Made by a program: the position numbers and the translations under genes. A model generated the notes under the pieces. That model was given only the letters and a program-made list of their open reading frames with translations. It was not told the origin of the DNA and made no database searches. DNA of 64,000 nt, from contig OU015569.1 in assembly GCA_907165135.1 (NCBI GenBank), forward strand, positions 8,618,501 to 8,682,500, written 5' to 3'. The stretch's first letter is position 1. The number at the start of each line of letters is the position of its first letter. This stretch comes from Oikopleura dioica (lineage: Eukaryota > Chordata > Appendicularia > Copelata > Oikopleuridae). Below, one piece after another: positions 1-14,700 of this stretch.

Positions 1-1338
1 CTGGTGCAGTCTCACCCAGGTAAGCCTTTTTCGGCAGCGCACTCTCTCTAGCATGATCATTTAGACGCACAATCATCAAGCTCACGAGAACCTTCTGAGT
101 GAGATTGAAAGCTTCTACCAGAATCCGTACAGCCAGGGAGGTAACAACAATGCCGCGTTGAACGTGCTGCAAGATTTGCCGATCAATCCACTGCTCGAGC
201 CTGAGCTCGAGGCGAGCCCGATAATGCTCCAAGCAAACCAAACGATAAAAATGGAGCGAAATTGCAACTCACCAAATGAGACAGTCGACTCAGGCCTTTC
301 GGACTGTGGAAGTCCTCGCTGCGCGAGAGGAAGTAGCGCCGGCACAGAAAGCTCACCCTCAGTAACAGAAGGTAATTGGCGAGATTTAAGAAGTCAAATA
401 GTGGCCTGGCTTATCAAAAACAATGAATCGAGTCGATAAGCGAATTGAATATTTTCATTAACTCTAGAACTGACACAAACGTGGTGGGAAGTAGAATCTG
501 ATTTTTTCGTTTTCAGTTCAAACATTCAAAGTGAGCTCAGTTTATCCTCAAATAGCGAGTCCGTAGCCGCTGTCTCGTCCATCAACAAAATGTACAATAA
601 TTTTCACGTTGTGAATCTCTTCGTTTTTTTGGATCAGTAACATGTTTGGAACTATAATTTCCACGTTGAGCGTAGATATTGAGTTGTTTTTATTCCCCCA
701 ATGCCGAGCTGTTCAGGCTCATCCGGACATGCATAGCGCGCAAATAAATCACCCATCAGAAAAAGGCTCCAGAATGACGATGCAATGTTCCTAATGTCTT
801 TTTAGCGGATCTAAACGAGTTCGAAAAGGGAAGCGGAGAAGTCTCGGACGAGGAGGACGATGCATCTGACGAAAACGAACTTGCTTCTGATAAAAGAAAA
901 CCCGCAAGCCGAGGACTATTTACACTTCGCTGCAGCTGCAACAACTGAATTCCTACTTTCAAAAGACTCAGTATCTTAGTCTTCCAGAGCGAGCGGATCT
1001 CGCTGTGAATCTCGGACTAACTCAGACTCAGGTAGATTGGCGATAAGTTTATCGGTTGATAAAAGACAATTTAGGTGAAAATTTGGTTCCAGAACCGCCG
1101 TTCGAAAATGAAGAAAATGATGAAGCAGCGCCCCAACGGAAGTCTTGAAGATGGTGAAGCGTTTGATGAAACACGCGCGTCAAGTGCTCAGCCAAGTCAA
1201 TTGCCGATTGGAAGCTGCTTTCCCGCTGGAGCACAGTCCTTTTTCCGCTCTAACTCGCAGCCAGCCTTCAACTATCCTCGCGAGCATTCGCAAGATTTCG
1301 GTAGCATTACATTCAATGACAAACGGCGTTTCCATTGA
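1..1338 (+). CDS. Dlx: Distal-less/Dlx homeobox transcription factor, 3' part (5' end outside window)
   Basis: DNA-binding transcription factor of the Distal-less family, acting in the nucleus. The homeodomain is read in two exons: 897-1031 (starts [15 protein letters not shown] and ends at TQTQ) and 1075-1338 ([14 protein letters not shown], then a Ser/Pro-rich tail to TGA at 1336-1338). The 43 bp intron 1032-1074 sits between TQTQ and VKIWF inside helix 3. LQLQQLN, ALPERADL-type and [18 protein letters not shown] stretches are Dlx hallmarks. Upstream exons: the end of one at 1-19, a 45 bp intron, then an open exon 65-371, followed by less certain pieces and an acidic stretch at 806-896. The acidic frame and the homeodomain frame differ by one base near 891-903 (TAA at 891-893 in the homeodomain frame), so either one A is missing in the sequence or a splice acceptor lies at 896. 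Family assignment is firm; the exon 2-4 structure is not. Confidence 0.88.
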
Positions 1339-2333
1339 ACCAACTTTAACCTTCCTTTCTTAATTAGTTTCTTCAGTAAACCGGCTCCAAATGGGTAATG
1401 CAAATTGGCAGCGCCTCTCGCAGAATCATTCAAATTGGTGACTTATTGCGTTTTTTCAAAACTCTGACCCTGCTTGTATATAACAACTGCCTGTTTCTGC
1501 TTCACCCATTTCAATAAAATGATAAGTTTCAAAAATGGAACATTGATGTTGACTGATTCGTTATTATTGATAAGTTATCAGCATTTTTGTCAGCAACATT
1601 GATATTTACGCATAAAACTCTAGACAAATATAATCTACAGCTATTCAAATAAAATTAGCGACCCTAGAATTAACAAAGAGAGCTTCCTAATAAAATCAGC
1701 ATCAACAGTCAGTAGAGCTAGCATTTTTTAGTGCGAATAAATATTTTTTGCGCATAGCATAACTGCGCAGAATCTCTAAAAAATCCGCTTAGCCGGGTGG
1801 CTCAACCCAAATTCATTCAGAGCGAAAGATATTTCTACCGATCTCGCTTTCGGCCGCTGCTAGCTGATTTGTGAGAAATGGAACACACGAAGCTGGATGG
1901 AGAGCAAGAGTGAGGGATTTGGTGGTGAAATAACACGGAAACATTGTGCAGCGGCTATTGTAAGCCGGTGTAGCTTGGAGTTAGCCTTGCCGCACACGTT
2001 GCTGTTTATTGCTGAATGCTTTCAACGCACGTTGAAATTGCCAAAGTGGCCGGATCCGTCCACCAAAATCTCCAGCGGAATTCGTCAAGAATCTACTCCA
2101 CGGGCTCTTTCGCCGAAAGATGAGATGTTTGCCCCTTAGATGTAATGCTTCGATTAGGAAATGGGAAAGTTGGCTCGAGATAGTGGAACATCTTCGAATA
2201 GCCTGAAAGTTAGAAAAGCACTCTCTTTAGGTAGTCACGTGTCACGTTAGCGGTTTATCGCGGTTTTCGGGCACGAGTGGGATTTTATGGGAATGCTGGC
2301 CGGGGAACTCGAATCACCGAATCAGCCCTCGCG
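1339..2333. other. Dlx 3' flank and gene-free stretch
   Basis: AATAAA at about 1515 is a likely Dlx polyadenylation signal. Beyond it I see no convincing exon: open frames such as 1897-2139 have no recognisable protein and no splice context. Confidence 0.5.
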
Positions 2334-2529
2334 TACAGAAAATACGCCTGGTCTGGGACGGTCTTAATCAGCCAAAGCGTCCCAAACCAGGATTATTTTC
2401 GCTCTCGCCTCTGGCGCCACTTTCATATTAAAAAGCACCCCCCAGGCGTGCGCCTTTGATCTTTAAATGGCCCGACCGTCCCAAACCAGGCGTATTTTTG
2501 ACCGTCCCAGACCAGGATTATTTTCTGTA
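2334..2529. mobile_element. Short MITE-like element with about 30 bp terminal inverted repeats
   Basis: The left end begins TACAGAAAATACGCCTGGTC and the right end is its reverse complement with one two-base difference (30 bp arms). The unit CGTCCCAAACCAGG recurs internally at about 2376-2390 and 2476-2490. No coding capacity. Size (196 bp) and termini fit a non-autonomous DNA transposon; a TA target duplication is possible but ambiguous because the repeat itself ends in TA. Confidence 0.7.
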
Positions 2530-5500
2530 TTTAGTATTAAACATTTGAATTAGTTGATATAAATTTCACTATAGAAGTTATTATTTACAAGTTGTGGAAA
2601 CTCACCCGTTCCTCGGAACAACTGCCTAAATATATTGCTAACAATATTTAAAATAATATTGGGCGATCAATTAGATCTTCAAGCGTGCTCCACGTTTTGA
2701 TGTCAACATTGAAAACTCGGGAAAAATTAGGTTTGATCAAATGAGCTTTTTGTATTGAAGCAAAACACTGCTCCTATCCAAGGTCTACCGGAAACGACAA
2801 AAAATGGAGTGGAGATTGTAAACCAGAATACTAGTGCTGCGTCGGCAAACAATTTTTGTCTTCCAAAAGAATTTCGATTTTGTAATAATAATAACGGTTC
2901 AAAGGAAAAACACGCGGGGCTCATTTGATATTCACGTTTCTATTTTGCTCCTGGTTGACTTGTGTTCTCGTATTTCAGAACAAGCAAGAGTCAATAACGC
3001 GTTTTGTTTGAATTTCGCTGGAAAAGCAAAAAGGTCGCCAAGGGGAAGTTTACGGGTCAACACTGACCACATCGAATCAGTAAGACTCTCACCACTTCAT
3101 TTAACAACGGCAAGAGTTTCCAAGTGCACAGTTTCGTGATAAGCTTCTTGTCGCTGTTTCGCCAAAAATAAGGCGTTCAGTTGTCGGATGTTTTGTTATG
3201 TTTAGCGGAGAGCCTGTGTTTCGGTTCCCTGACGTAGGGGGCAGCCAAAATCCGAATAAAATACATTTTATCGCTCGATCTGTCACCACTAGCCTCGCCC
3301 AAACTCACTTTTTCTTCAGAACAGTCAGGAAGCCCAGCCCCATCGGATGCCCGGGTTACTAAATTATCCTAAAGCCGATCTGAAAATCCAAGCCACAAAG
3401 ATCATCAATATCCGGCCTTGAATCGAAAAATTATAACTTTTTCTTTTTGCTTTCGTATTATGACCATGGCCCGAACGCCTTGTAGTTCTATTGATCCTCA
3501 AATAAACCGAGCTAAAATACATTTACATTGTTTGTCATCAAAGATTTCCGAGGGAACGTTATAACAAGTAAGCATTTTTTATTGATAAGTGCATTCGTTT
3601 TTCATTACAGAGTAATAAATTCAAAAGAGGTCAAGCGTTTCTCAAAACACTAGTTTTGATTGAATTCATAAAGCAGGGATATGTAACATGAATTTATCGT
3701 TTTATGGTAATAATATAACCTTCCAAGTATGAAAATATTTCCGCCTGACAAAGTGTTACTTGGTTTTCGGTTTGATTTTTAACTGCTTATAGATTTTTAT
3801 TATGCAGAATAAAAAAATGAGAGAAGAGAAAAAAAAATAATTCACTCTAAAAAGCAATATCTTTCAGATGCAATTTGTTTTAAAAAAGATGGAACAAAGT
3901 TCAGGTCTTTCTCATATTCAGCCGAGTTGTCTCTATATGAGCCATATTTTGGATGCAGATTATTGCTGAAAATTTTCTCACGATTCCAAAAATACTTAAA
4001 AACGATTTTTGATTCTTACACTGGTAAACCTGATCTGGTATGTCAAATATGTTAACAGATGCATATATATATGTATAGACTATATAATATAGTCGCGTGA
4101 GACCAGAAATTTAATTAAGAACCCTGAGAGGGACTGTTTAAAACTCCAAATTTAGCAAAGAGGCTGAGTTCTATCAAAACAGCTTCTGCCAGATCATATT
4201 AATTAAAAAATAATAGCAGAAACACCAAAACGTAACAGTCTGTTTATCATAGAGACACACAATTAAAATCTATTCATTGTGATTATCGTCTAAACTCTCA
4301 AAGTATATTGTGTCTAACGAAGCAAATCGACAATGGACAATAATAACCGATCTGCGACACAACTTCCAAGAAGCAAAGTCGAGTTCACTTCCGATCATTT
4401 CAAATGCAATGATATTTTGCGAATAGATAGATATTACTATTCACGCTTATTGATACATTTATGTAAATAAAAATGCTTGTTTTATTGAATTTTGTTCCCA
4501 ATATTGTTCCCAGAAACGATTTCGTCTGACGAAATTCGTCATACATTCATAGCGCTCTTGTTGACTTTGTGTAACTTTACTTCACCAAATATAATTTGCC
4601 CGGGCTCAAAAAAGAAAAAATCGGAAATTGAATATTTCAAAAATTTTTGATGGGGGTTGGATCTTAAACGTTTTCAAGGTTCTAATAAGTTCAAAAAAGC
4701 ATCAAGAAAAGCAGAAACAAGCTCACGATCGATTGTAAATCCAGCTTACTTTGTTTGTCTTCCATGATTACTAAGAGCCTTGTTTTCTCAATCGAACAAA
4801 TATTCTTATTATATTAGTAGCACCAACGTAGCAGAGTGTCTAAAGAAGAATTTGTAAACAACTTAAAGAAGGGTCATCCAAAGAAAAGGTCTAATCAGTC
4901 TAAAATATTAAAGACTCTTTAATCACCTGAATATTGGAACCTCATTCATTCCCGAGAAAACATATTGGCAAAGCACCTATGGTGTTATTATCAAAATGAC
5001 GCTCAATCAAGAAATGTGTCTATATCCCAACAGTAACTAACGGAAAAAAGTAGAACCAGCAATAATACTTGATTAAGGAACTTCTGATTAGTCTATTAAA
5101 TATTGTCTTTTTGAGAGTTTTTCCTGACGAAATGGTTTACTCGAAAATCTCCTTTGAGATTTTGTTATCACCCAATATCGTCGAGCATGCTCGTTCATTA
5201 AAACTTGAAGTAGTATTTGTCGGAACTGCAAGTTCAGAGAACAATACCGGAAATGGTCTGGTTTTGATTCAATTATTTCAATTTGAAGAATAATCAAACA
5301 ACCCGAAAAGGAGCGATCCCTCAGAAATAAATTTCAAGACCCAGAATCAAACACACACAAACAGCGCACCCATTTGTCTGCTAGCCGCATATGTATACAG
5401 TATGAGACTGCTATATTTTTTTGCAAAATATAATTTTCTTGATATGTACATCTACTTTTTTGACTGGGCAGAATTATTGCGTATCATCACGTGTAATGGT

Positions 5501-5860
5501 AGAAAAATTGACCACATGATCGCTTCCAACATGATGCAGATTTTGAATCTCTAGGTCGCTTGGGTCGACAAATAGTGGTGGAAATGGTGGGTGGGAGGGT
5601 TTTGGGCCAATATTTTTCGGCGAAATCTTACAAAAAAGATCAGTTATCCTCCTGACATGAGTTAATTTTGTATTAACCCACCATTTTTGTACTACCACCA
5701 TTGAAAATTTGATTCCCACATCGACCCAGTCACCTCCACCCACCATCGCTTGGTGGCTTGCCGACCCCAGCTAGGTCGCGGCGATCATTTTGGTGCCAAA
5801 TTCATCGTAATCCCACTTGATTTTCACCCAAAAAGGAACATTTGAAGTCCCAAAATGAGA
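2530..5860. other. AT-rich gene-free region
   Basis: No open frame here has recognisable protein content, paired splice sites or homologous motifs. Short low-complexity runs occur (TATATATATG at about 4066, GGTGG-rich patch 5570-5760). I found no tRNA-like cloverleaf by eye. It may hold Dlx or cellulase regulatory DNA, but nothing in the sequence proves it. Confidence 0.4.
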
Positions 5861-6219
5861 GCTAGAAATTTTCGAACGCCCGGAAAGGAATGAATACTCC
5901 ATCCACTAACACGAATGGTCCCAGCTTGTAGAGCAGGCTCTTTTCTACCAAAGTCAGTTCGCAGAACTTGTGAGCTGCTCTAGTGAGAACCAGCGCTGAA
6001 AGAAGCTCAAAAATGAGGCGAAATGGTTAGTTCACGGAAGCTGAATTCGACTTTGATTTCTAACCATCTTTGGGGCTTCTTTTGGCGCTGGTTCTTATTA
6101 GAACCGCTGTTCACAACTTTTGTGAACTGAGTCTGGTAGAAAACAACCTGCTTTACAAACTGAGACCATTCGTTTAGTAACAGGATGGAGTATTCATCCC
6201 CTTCCGGAAATTTCTAGCG
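5861..6219. repeat. Foldback repeat, imperfect inverted arms of about 150 bp
   Basis: The left arm (GCTAGAAATTTTCG, then GAATACTCCATCC, GAATGGTCCCAG, GAGAACCAGCGC) is met in reverse complement in the right arm (GCGCTGGTTCTTAT, CTGAGACCATTCG, GGATGGAGTATTC, AAATTTCTAGC). The arms are diverged by substitutions and small indels, with a loop around 6015-6055. It looks like an old palindromic MITE. No coding content. Confidence 0.75.
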
Positions 6220-8546
6220 TTCCTTCTAAATCTGCATATTTGAGGCTCTAGTAACAAGAGTCAGCCTCCTCTTTCAGTTCGTTTGTGATCCACAGGCATA
6301 TGAAAGAGTGATGCTTCTCCAATAGCTCGTTTAGCAAGAGCAGCACAGTCTTCCGGAAATTGCGCACGATAACCTAAAAGTTGCTCGTAACAAATTAGTA
6401 AAAATAGATCGCGGTCAATGTGCCGTAATCGCCCGGAACTAGGAAAACAGGTGGTGCTTTTTAAGTTCGTGGAACTAAGATTCAGGAACAAATTTTTTCG
6501 CGCACGAAATCGTGATCCTTCTCCGATAAGATTCTCATCTCGTCCTCGAAGGCGCACCCCAGCAGGGCACCTTCCAAATACAAATACCTCGGTAGCTTAG
6601 ACCTTCTCATAACTCAAAAATCTCGCCGACCCAAAACACCTCCAATAAAGCTCGAAAATAAGCTGAAAGACAAACTCTAAAACCTATAAAAAGACTCTTT
6701 TTAAAAGAAAGAGACGCTGAAAATCAAAAAAGAGACGCTGAAATATCGAAAAAGAGACGAAAAACGACTAAAAATGACTACTCCCCGAAAACCAGTCTAC
6801 TCGCGAAAAAACTTCCAGTTCTACAACGCCGAAGAAATTCGCTGCGAAGAGATTGAAGAATGGAATATTGTCTCTGTAGTTTCTGTCCGAAAATGCATCG
6901 GAATCGAGTCCCTCAGACTTTGAAAAAAACTTCCAATAAATCGTTCTTACCTGGATTCGCGCAAATTTTATTCAGTAAAGCACCGGCATACTAATTCATT
7001 ACCGGAAGCTTTAAAAAATGAAACATTCATAAATACACGTATATTATTTACAAAGATACAAGTATTTGAAAGATCAACTAACAAAAATGATTTGAACGAA
7101 CAATTAATCAGAAGTTGCTTCAAAAAGGATTTTTTAGGAAGTCGCACCATTTTCGGCAAATGGCAAAAAAACAAAAAAGGGCCAAACTGTGGGAGTCAAC
7201 TGTATGCAATAAATTATTTAAGGGATCCCCCCCCCCCGATTTCGTGAACTTCGACATCGAACTACTTTTTACCTTGAAAAGACGGGCTGAAAACATTGAT
7301 ACTCGCGAAAAACCACATTTTGGGCCATTTTAAAAATCGAATTAGTTTTTCTGCTCTTAGATAAAGCCCTAAATCAATAACAACTGTCTTTCTTGATCCC
7401 TGATCTACAATCTCTAGTACATGCATGTGATTTCGTCAAGGATTGTAGAATTTTCTTAACAAGATCTTTTTCAACTGATTTTTGCCATTTTTATGACTTT
7501 CTATGCTCTCTAGCGCCTTTTAGTGGTTAGATATTTTATTAAACATATTTTTTTAATTCATTTTCTTTTAAACTTTCTGTAGAGCCCTTATTCATCCGAT
7601 TATGTCGATTTTAAAAAGTCGAAAAATTTAAGAATTTTTTCCAAGTAAAATAAGCCATTTTCAAAGCTGTGTCACGGCTTACCACGTGACGGACTCCCCT
7701 TGTCATAAGATGTGAAAATGATCACCAGACAACGGAGATTTTAAAAAATAACACATATCACATTATCTCACACAAAAGCTCTCGATAATATTTTTCAAAT
7801 CGGGAGGAGATCCCTTAAAATAAGAAAAAATACTATAGAAAACGCTGATTTTGGATTATTAGTGTATTGCCCTCAAGTCGATCTCCAAAAGAAGCCTTTT
7901 TACCCGCTTTTAGACAACTTCACTAATAGACTTAAAAATCATAAACCTCTGTTGACTTGCGTGTGATAAAATTAGCATTAAATTATTTAAAGGGATTATT
8001 CCCGAAATATCTATTTCTAGTTCAATAAGGTCTTATTTCGTTTTTTATTTGGGAGAATCGTGCACCCATGTTTTTACAACTACAAACACGTTAGTGTTTA
8101 CACTACAGTCGTTCGAGATGAAAATGTTAAACACGCCGCCCTCTCCGAGTGCGTCTCTGAATCAACTTCAATCTAAAACGTATTTTGGATCGGGTGGAGG
8201 TTGATTCAGAAAAATTAATAGAATTTAAAACTCAATTAACCGGCCACCCGTTCAGCGTTACAATTTTAACTCAAAGCAAATGCCTTCTTTCAATTCAAAC
8301 GACAGTATTTCTCAACTCCTGATAACGCAGAGTTTGATCTATTTCAATACCGTATACTTTCTGACCGTGACGAGGTAAAGCAGAGCCGAATTACCGGTTG
8401 TTGTAAATTTTGTTTGAGTTATTAGAAAATTGTGACGCGGGCGCAAAAACCGTTTAATTTTGTTGAAACAAATTTACCACAAGTGGGCTAATGTTGCTAT
8501 TTAAGGTAAGGGTAAGTAAGAAGCGGTCATCTCGGAGATTCAAGAG
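6220..8546. other. Gene-free region upstream of the cellulase
   Basis: Contains an A-rich patch with repeated AAGAGACG units (about 6690-6765), a C9 run near 7228, and a 49-codon ATG frame at 6774-6923 that I do not recognise and would not call a gene. The 8100-8240 stretch has an imperfect inverted repeat around TTGATTCAG/CTGAATCAA. No transcript-level signal can be argued. Confidence 0.4.
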
Positions 8547-11636
<3,090 letters not shown>

Positions 11637-11774
11637 GAAATTATTCTTGAAATATAAGCAATTCAGGGAAAGTGTGATTCGAAACTTCCATATTTCATAA
11701 TTATGTTTAACATAATTAATATAAATCAAACTTAAGCTCAAATCAAATAAAAGCTCAAAATAAGTTCTTGCAGG

Positions 11775-14700
11775 TCAGAAAATTGTTGTTGGATTTTTTT
11801 TCAGATGTGCTGTTTTTTCATGCTCTTCGAGGTCTCCAAGGGAGTTTCCAACAGTGTTGTGGCGAGTATGTCGACGACGAGAGGTGGTTTCATCCTTTAA
11901 CTTGCATGACGAAGGGCGAAATCCGAGGCTCATTGTTGATAATTGCACGCTAGAGTTTAAAATCTTAATTTGAAGAGGAAAAAAAAGACTCACCCGTCGA
12001 GTTCATCAAAAGAGGGCCTTGTGAATCCCTCCAGGTTTGATTTCTGGCTAGTCTTGTGCTCGAGGCCTCGTTTAACGGAAGTTCCTCTGCTCAAACCGGG
12101 CAGCGCACTTCTTATTGACGAAAGTCGTGAATTTTTGTCAACCCTTTTGGAGCCTTTACGCGTACTCCCAGTGAGCTCTTTGTCTTTCTTGACATCGAGT
12201 ATTCCTGCATGGAGCTGGTCTATTTGATAAAGAATTTCCGGCTTGAGCTGGATCAAATGCGTCTGCATAGAGACATGGCAGCAGCCAACTTGCGTTAGTG
12301 TTTTCATCAACTCGTCTTTTATCGGCTTGAGCTGACTGGCGCAAGAACTCGAGATTTTCAGTTCACAAAGAACTCGCAGTAGTTCAGGGCGCTGGACAAG
12401 TTTAATGGTTGAACACTTTTCGACAATGTCTAGCAGACATTTCCAGCCACTGACGTTTTGTATGTTCAGAAGTTTCTTGAAAAAAATATCCACGATCTTG
12501 ATCAGACCGAATTCAATAATCTCCATTTGATATCCGTAAAAGATAACTTTTACGCCAAGTAAAATTTCCTGAAGTCTCCTATCCATGTCTGACGAGTGTT
12601 GGCTTCCATTGTGTGTACTTTTTCGGTCCGTTAACAATTTAGCTCTAGTATTATTTATGTATTATTTATGCTCTTATATTATTAATTATGACATTCAAAA
12701 AGGGACCTTTCCTCAAGTAAAAAGATGCTTGCGAATCATTAAGGCGTTCAAGCGCGGTAGAAAGATAAAATTCCAATGAGAACTCGAGATTCGCTTTCGA
12801 AATAGATGATCTATAAGACTTATTCTTCTTTTTGAATAGGATTGGCGTCAGAAAAAATGAAATGAATTGATTTTTGGAGTTGCTGTTCTGCGACCTTGAA
12901 GCTTCATAATATCGTTGGAAAGAGACAGAGTTTTGCAGGGACTGGAGCTCCGGGTGAGTGCGAAAGCCATCGTCCACCACAACAAGAAAATCGATAATCT
13001 CCAGCTTGAGTTCTTTTGGACTCGTCTCACTACCTGATCGAAAAGGCATCTGACTCATTACTCCATCTTGAAAGGTCCTTTGAATCTGGTAATTGTCCAG
13101 AAGAATGATGAGCAAATGTTCAATAATATTAAAAATACTCTGCATTCCGAGAAGAACACTTTTTCTGGCCATCAGCAGTCTCATTCCCTTTATGACCTCG
13201 AGAAAAGGCCTCCAAATAAGCTTCCGTCTCAGCCCAGGCTTTGTTGTGATTCGACCGAGTAATTTTTCAAATTTCTTGAGAAAGATTGTCAATCCCGCAC
13301 GCATCTCTTTCACTCGCCAGTCCAGTTGCGGGAACATTACAGAGAAGTAGTCGCTCAAGGTTTCCGAGAACTGCCGATAGGTCTGTTTCTGCATATTTCG
13401 TTTGACGTTCTTCTCTATTTCATCTATTGGAGTCTTCAATAGAGAAAAAACTATTTCCAAAAGTTTCTCGTTGAACTTTTTTGAAAAGTTTTCGTCGTCA
13501 AATTTAGTCGAGATAGTTACATCTTTTGAGACCTTGTAAATCTTGAGAACAACCTGCAGATAGGTTTGACGGGGGAGGACACATTCAGTGCAGGCGTTGA
13601 ATTCGACTGACTCGCTGGATTCATCGTCGAGTTCGTCACTGGTCACGCGGTTACCACGTTTGGACATAGTCGTTCTGGACTGAAAACATTGCGATTGCAG
13701 CGCGATATTTTCCACGACTTCGGTCACTTTCTTCAGCTTGGTGAAAAGCAAAAGAGATACCTTGGAGAACTTCTTGAGCTGCTGCCTCACCTCATAAAGC
13801 TCGATATCAACGAGAATGTCCAAGAGTAGGAACATTTTTGTGATAGATGTCTTGTCGCTCCATTCAAGAATTAAAATTTGACAGAGATTTAAGGCGTCGA
13901 ATATTTGAAAATTTTCTGATTCAGAAAGGTAGATAGTGTCCAGCGTTTTTGTCGAGACTTTGTCGAGAAAGTAGCATTCTCCACATGTAGAGCTGGCATT
14001 TATAGAGTTGATCAGAGATGCAAGAATTTCCGGTGTTAGCTGTTCCTTCGTTGTCAGATCAGCTTCATTCTGGTTCAATTACGCTTTATTATCTTTGATC
14101 AGTTAAATGATGTAAAGAACCGAATCATTAAACAGGTCCGCGAAAGCTGATAAAAGCTGCATAACGAATGGTACTCTGTGAATGCGATACAAATGTTTGC
14201 ACAGAAACTCAATAGCGTTTCTTGTTGTTTTAGAGTGATACCGTAAGATGTAGATTCTTATTACGGAATCTAAGATATGAAGTCTGCAAAATTCTAGGAA
14301 TTTTTCCGGGAAACGAATCGACGCGGAAACGAGGGATGTGATGAACTTCTTCAGAACGAAAAGATTTTCGTGATGGGTTATAAACGCGCAGCATAGGATG
14401 TCCAGAAACGATACAAGCTCCATTTCCCAGTTGAGAGGATCAATATTTTCGAAGACATTTGAAATAAGATCCATCCAGAAAAACTTTTTCATGCTGTCTA
14501 GTTGTTCGGAGATCCGATCACTCGAACCTGAACCCATTACACGCCGAGGAAACATCGCCATCCGAAGCAACTCAGATTTCAAGAAGAGAGCTTCGGACTC
14601 TTTGTCTCCCGATGATGTTATTATTTCGTTGATTAAAACTACTTTCGCGATCTCATCGTTGAACTGGTTTACAGCGAGCGAGTTGATATCTTTCTCAGCC

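Noticed and set aside
6261-6557. 98-codon minus-strand frame in the gene-poor region
   Set aside because: No recognisable domain, no splice partners, and an overlapping frame on the other strand is equally open.
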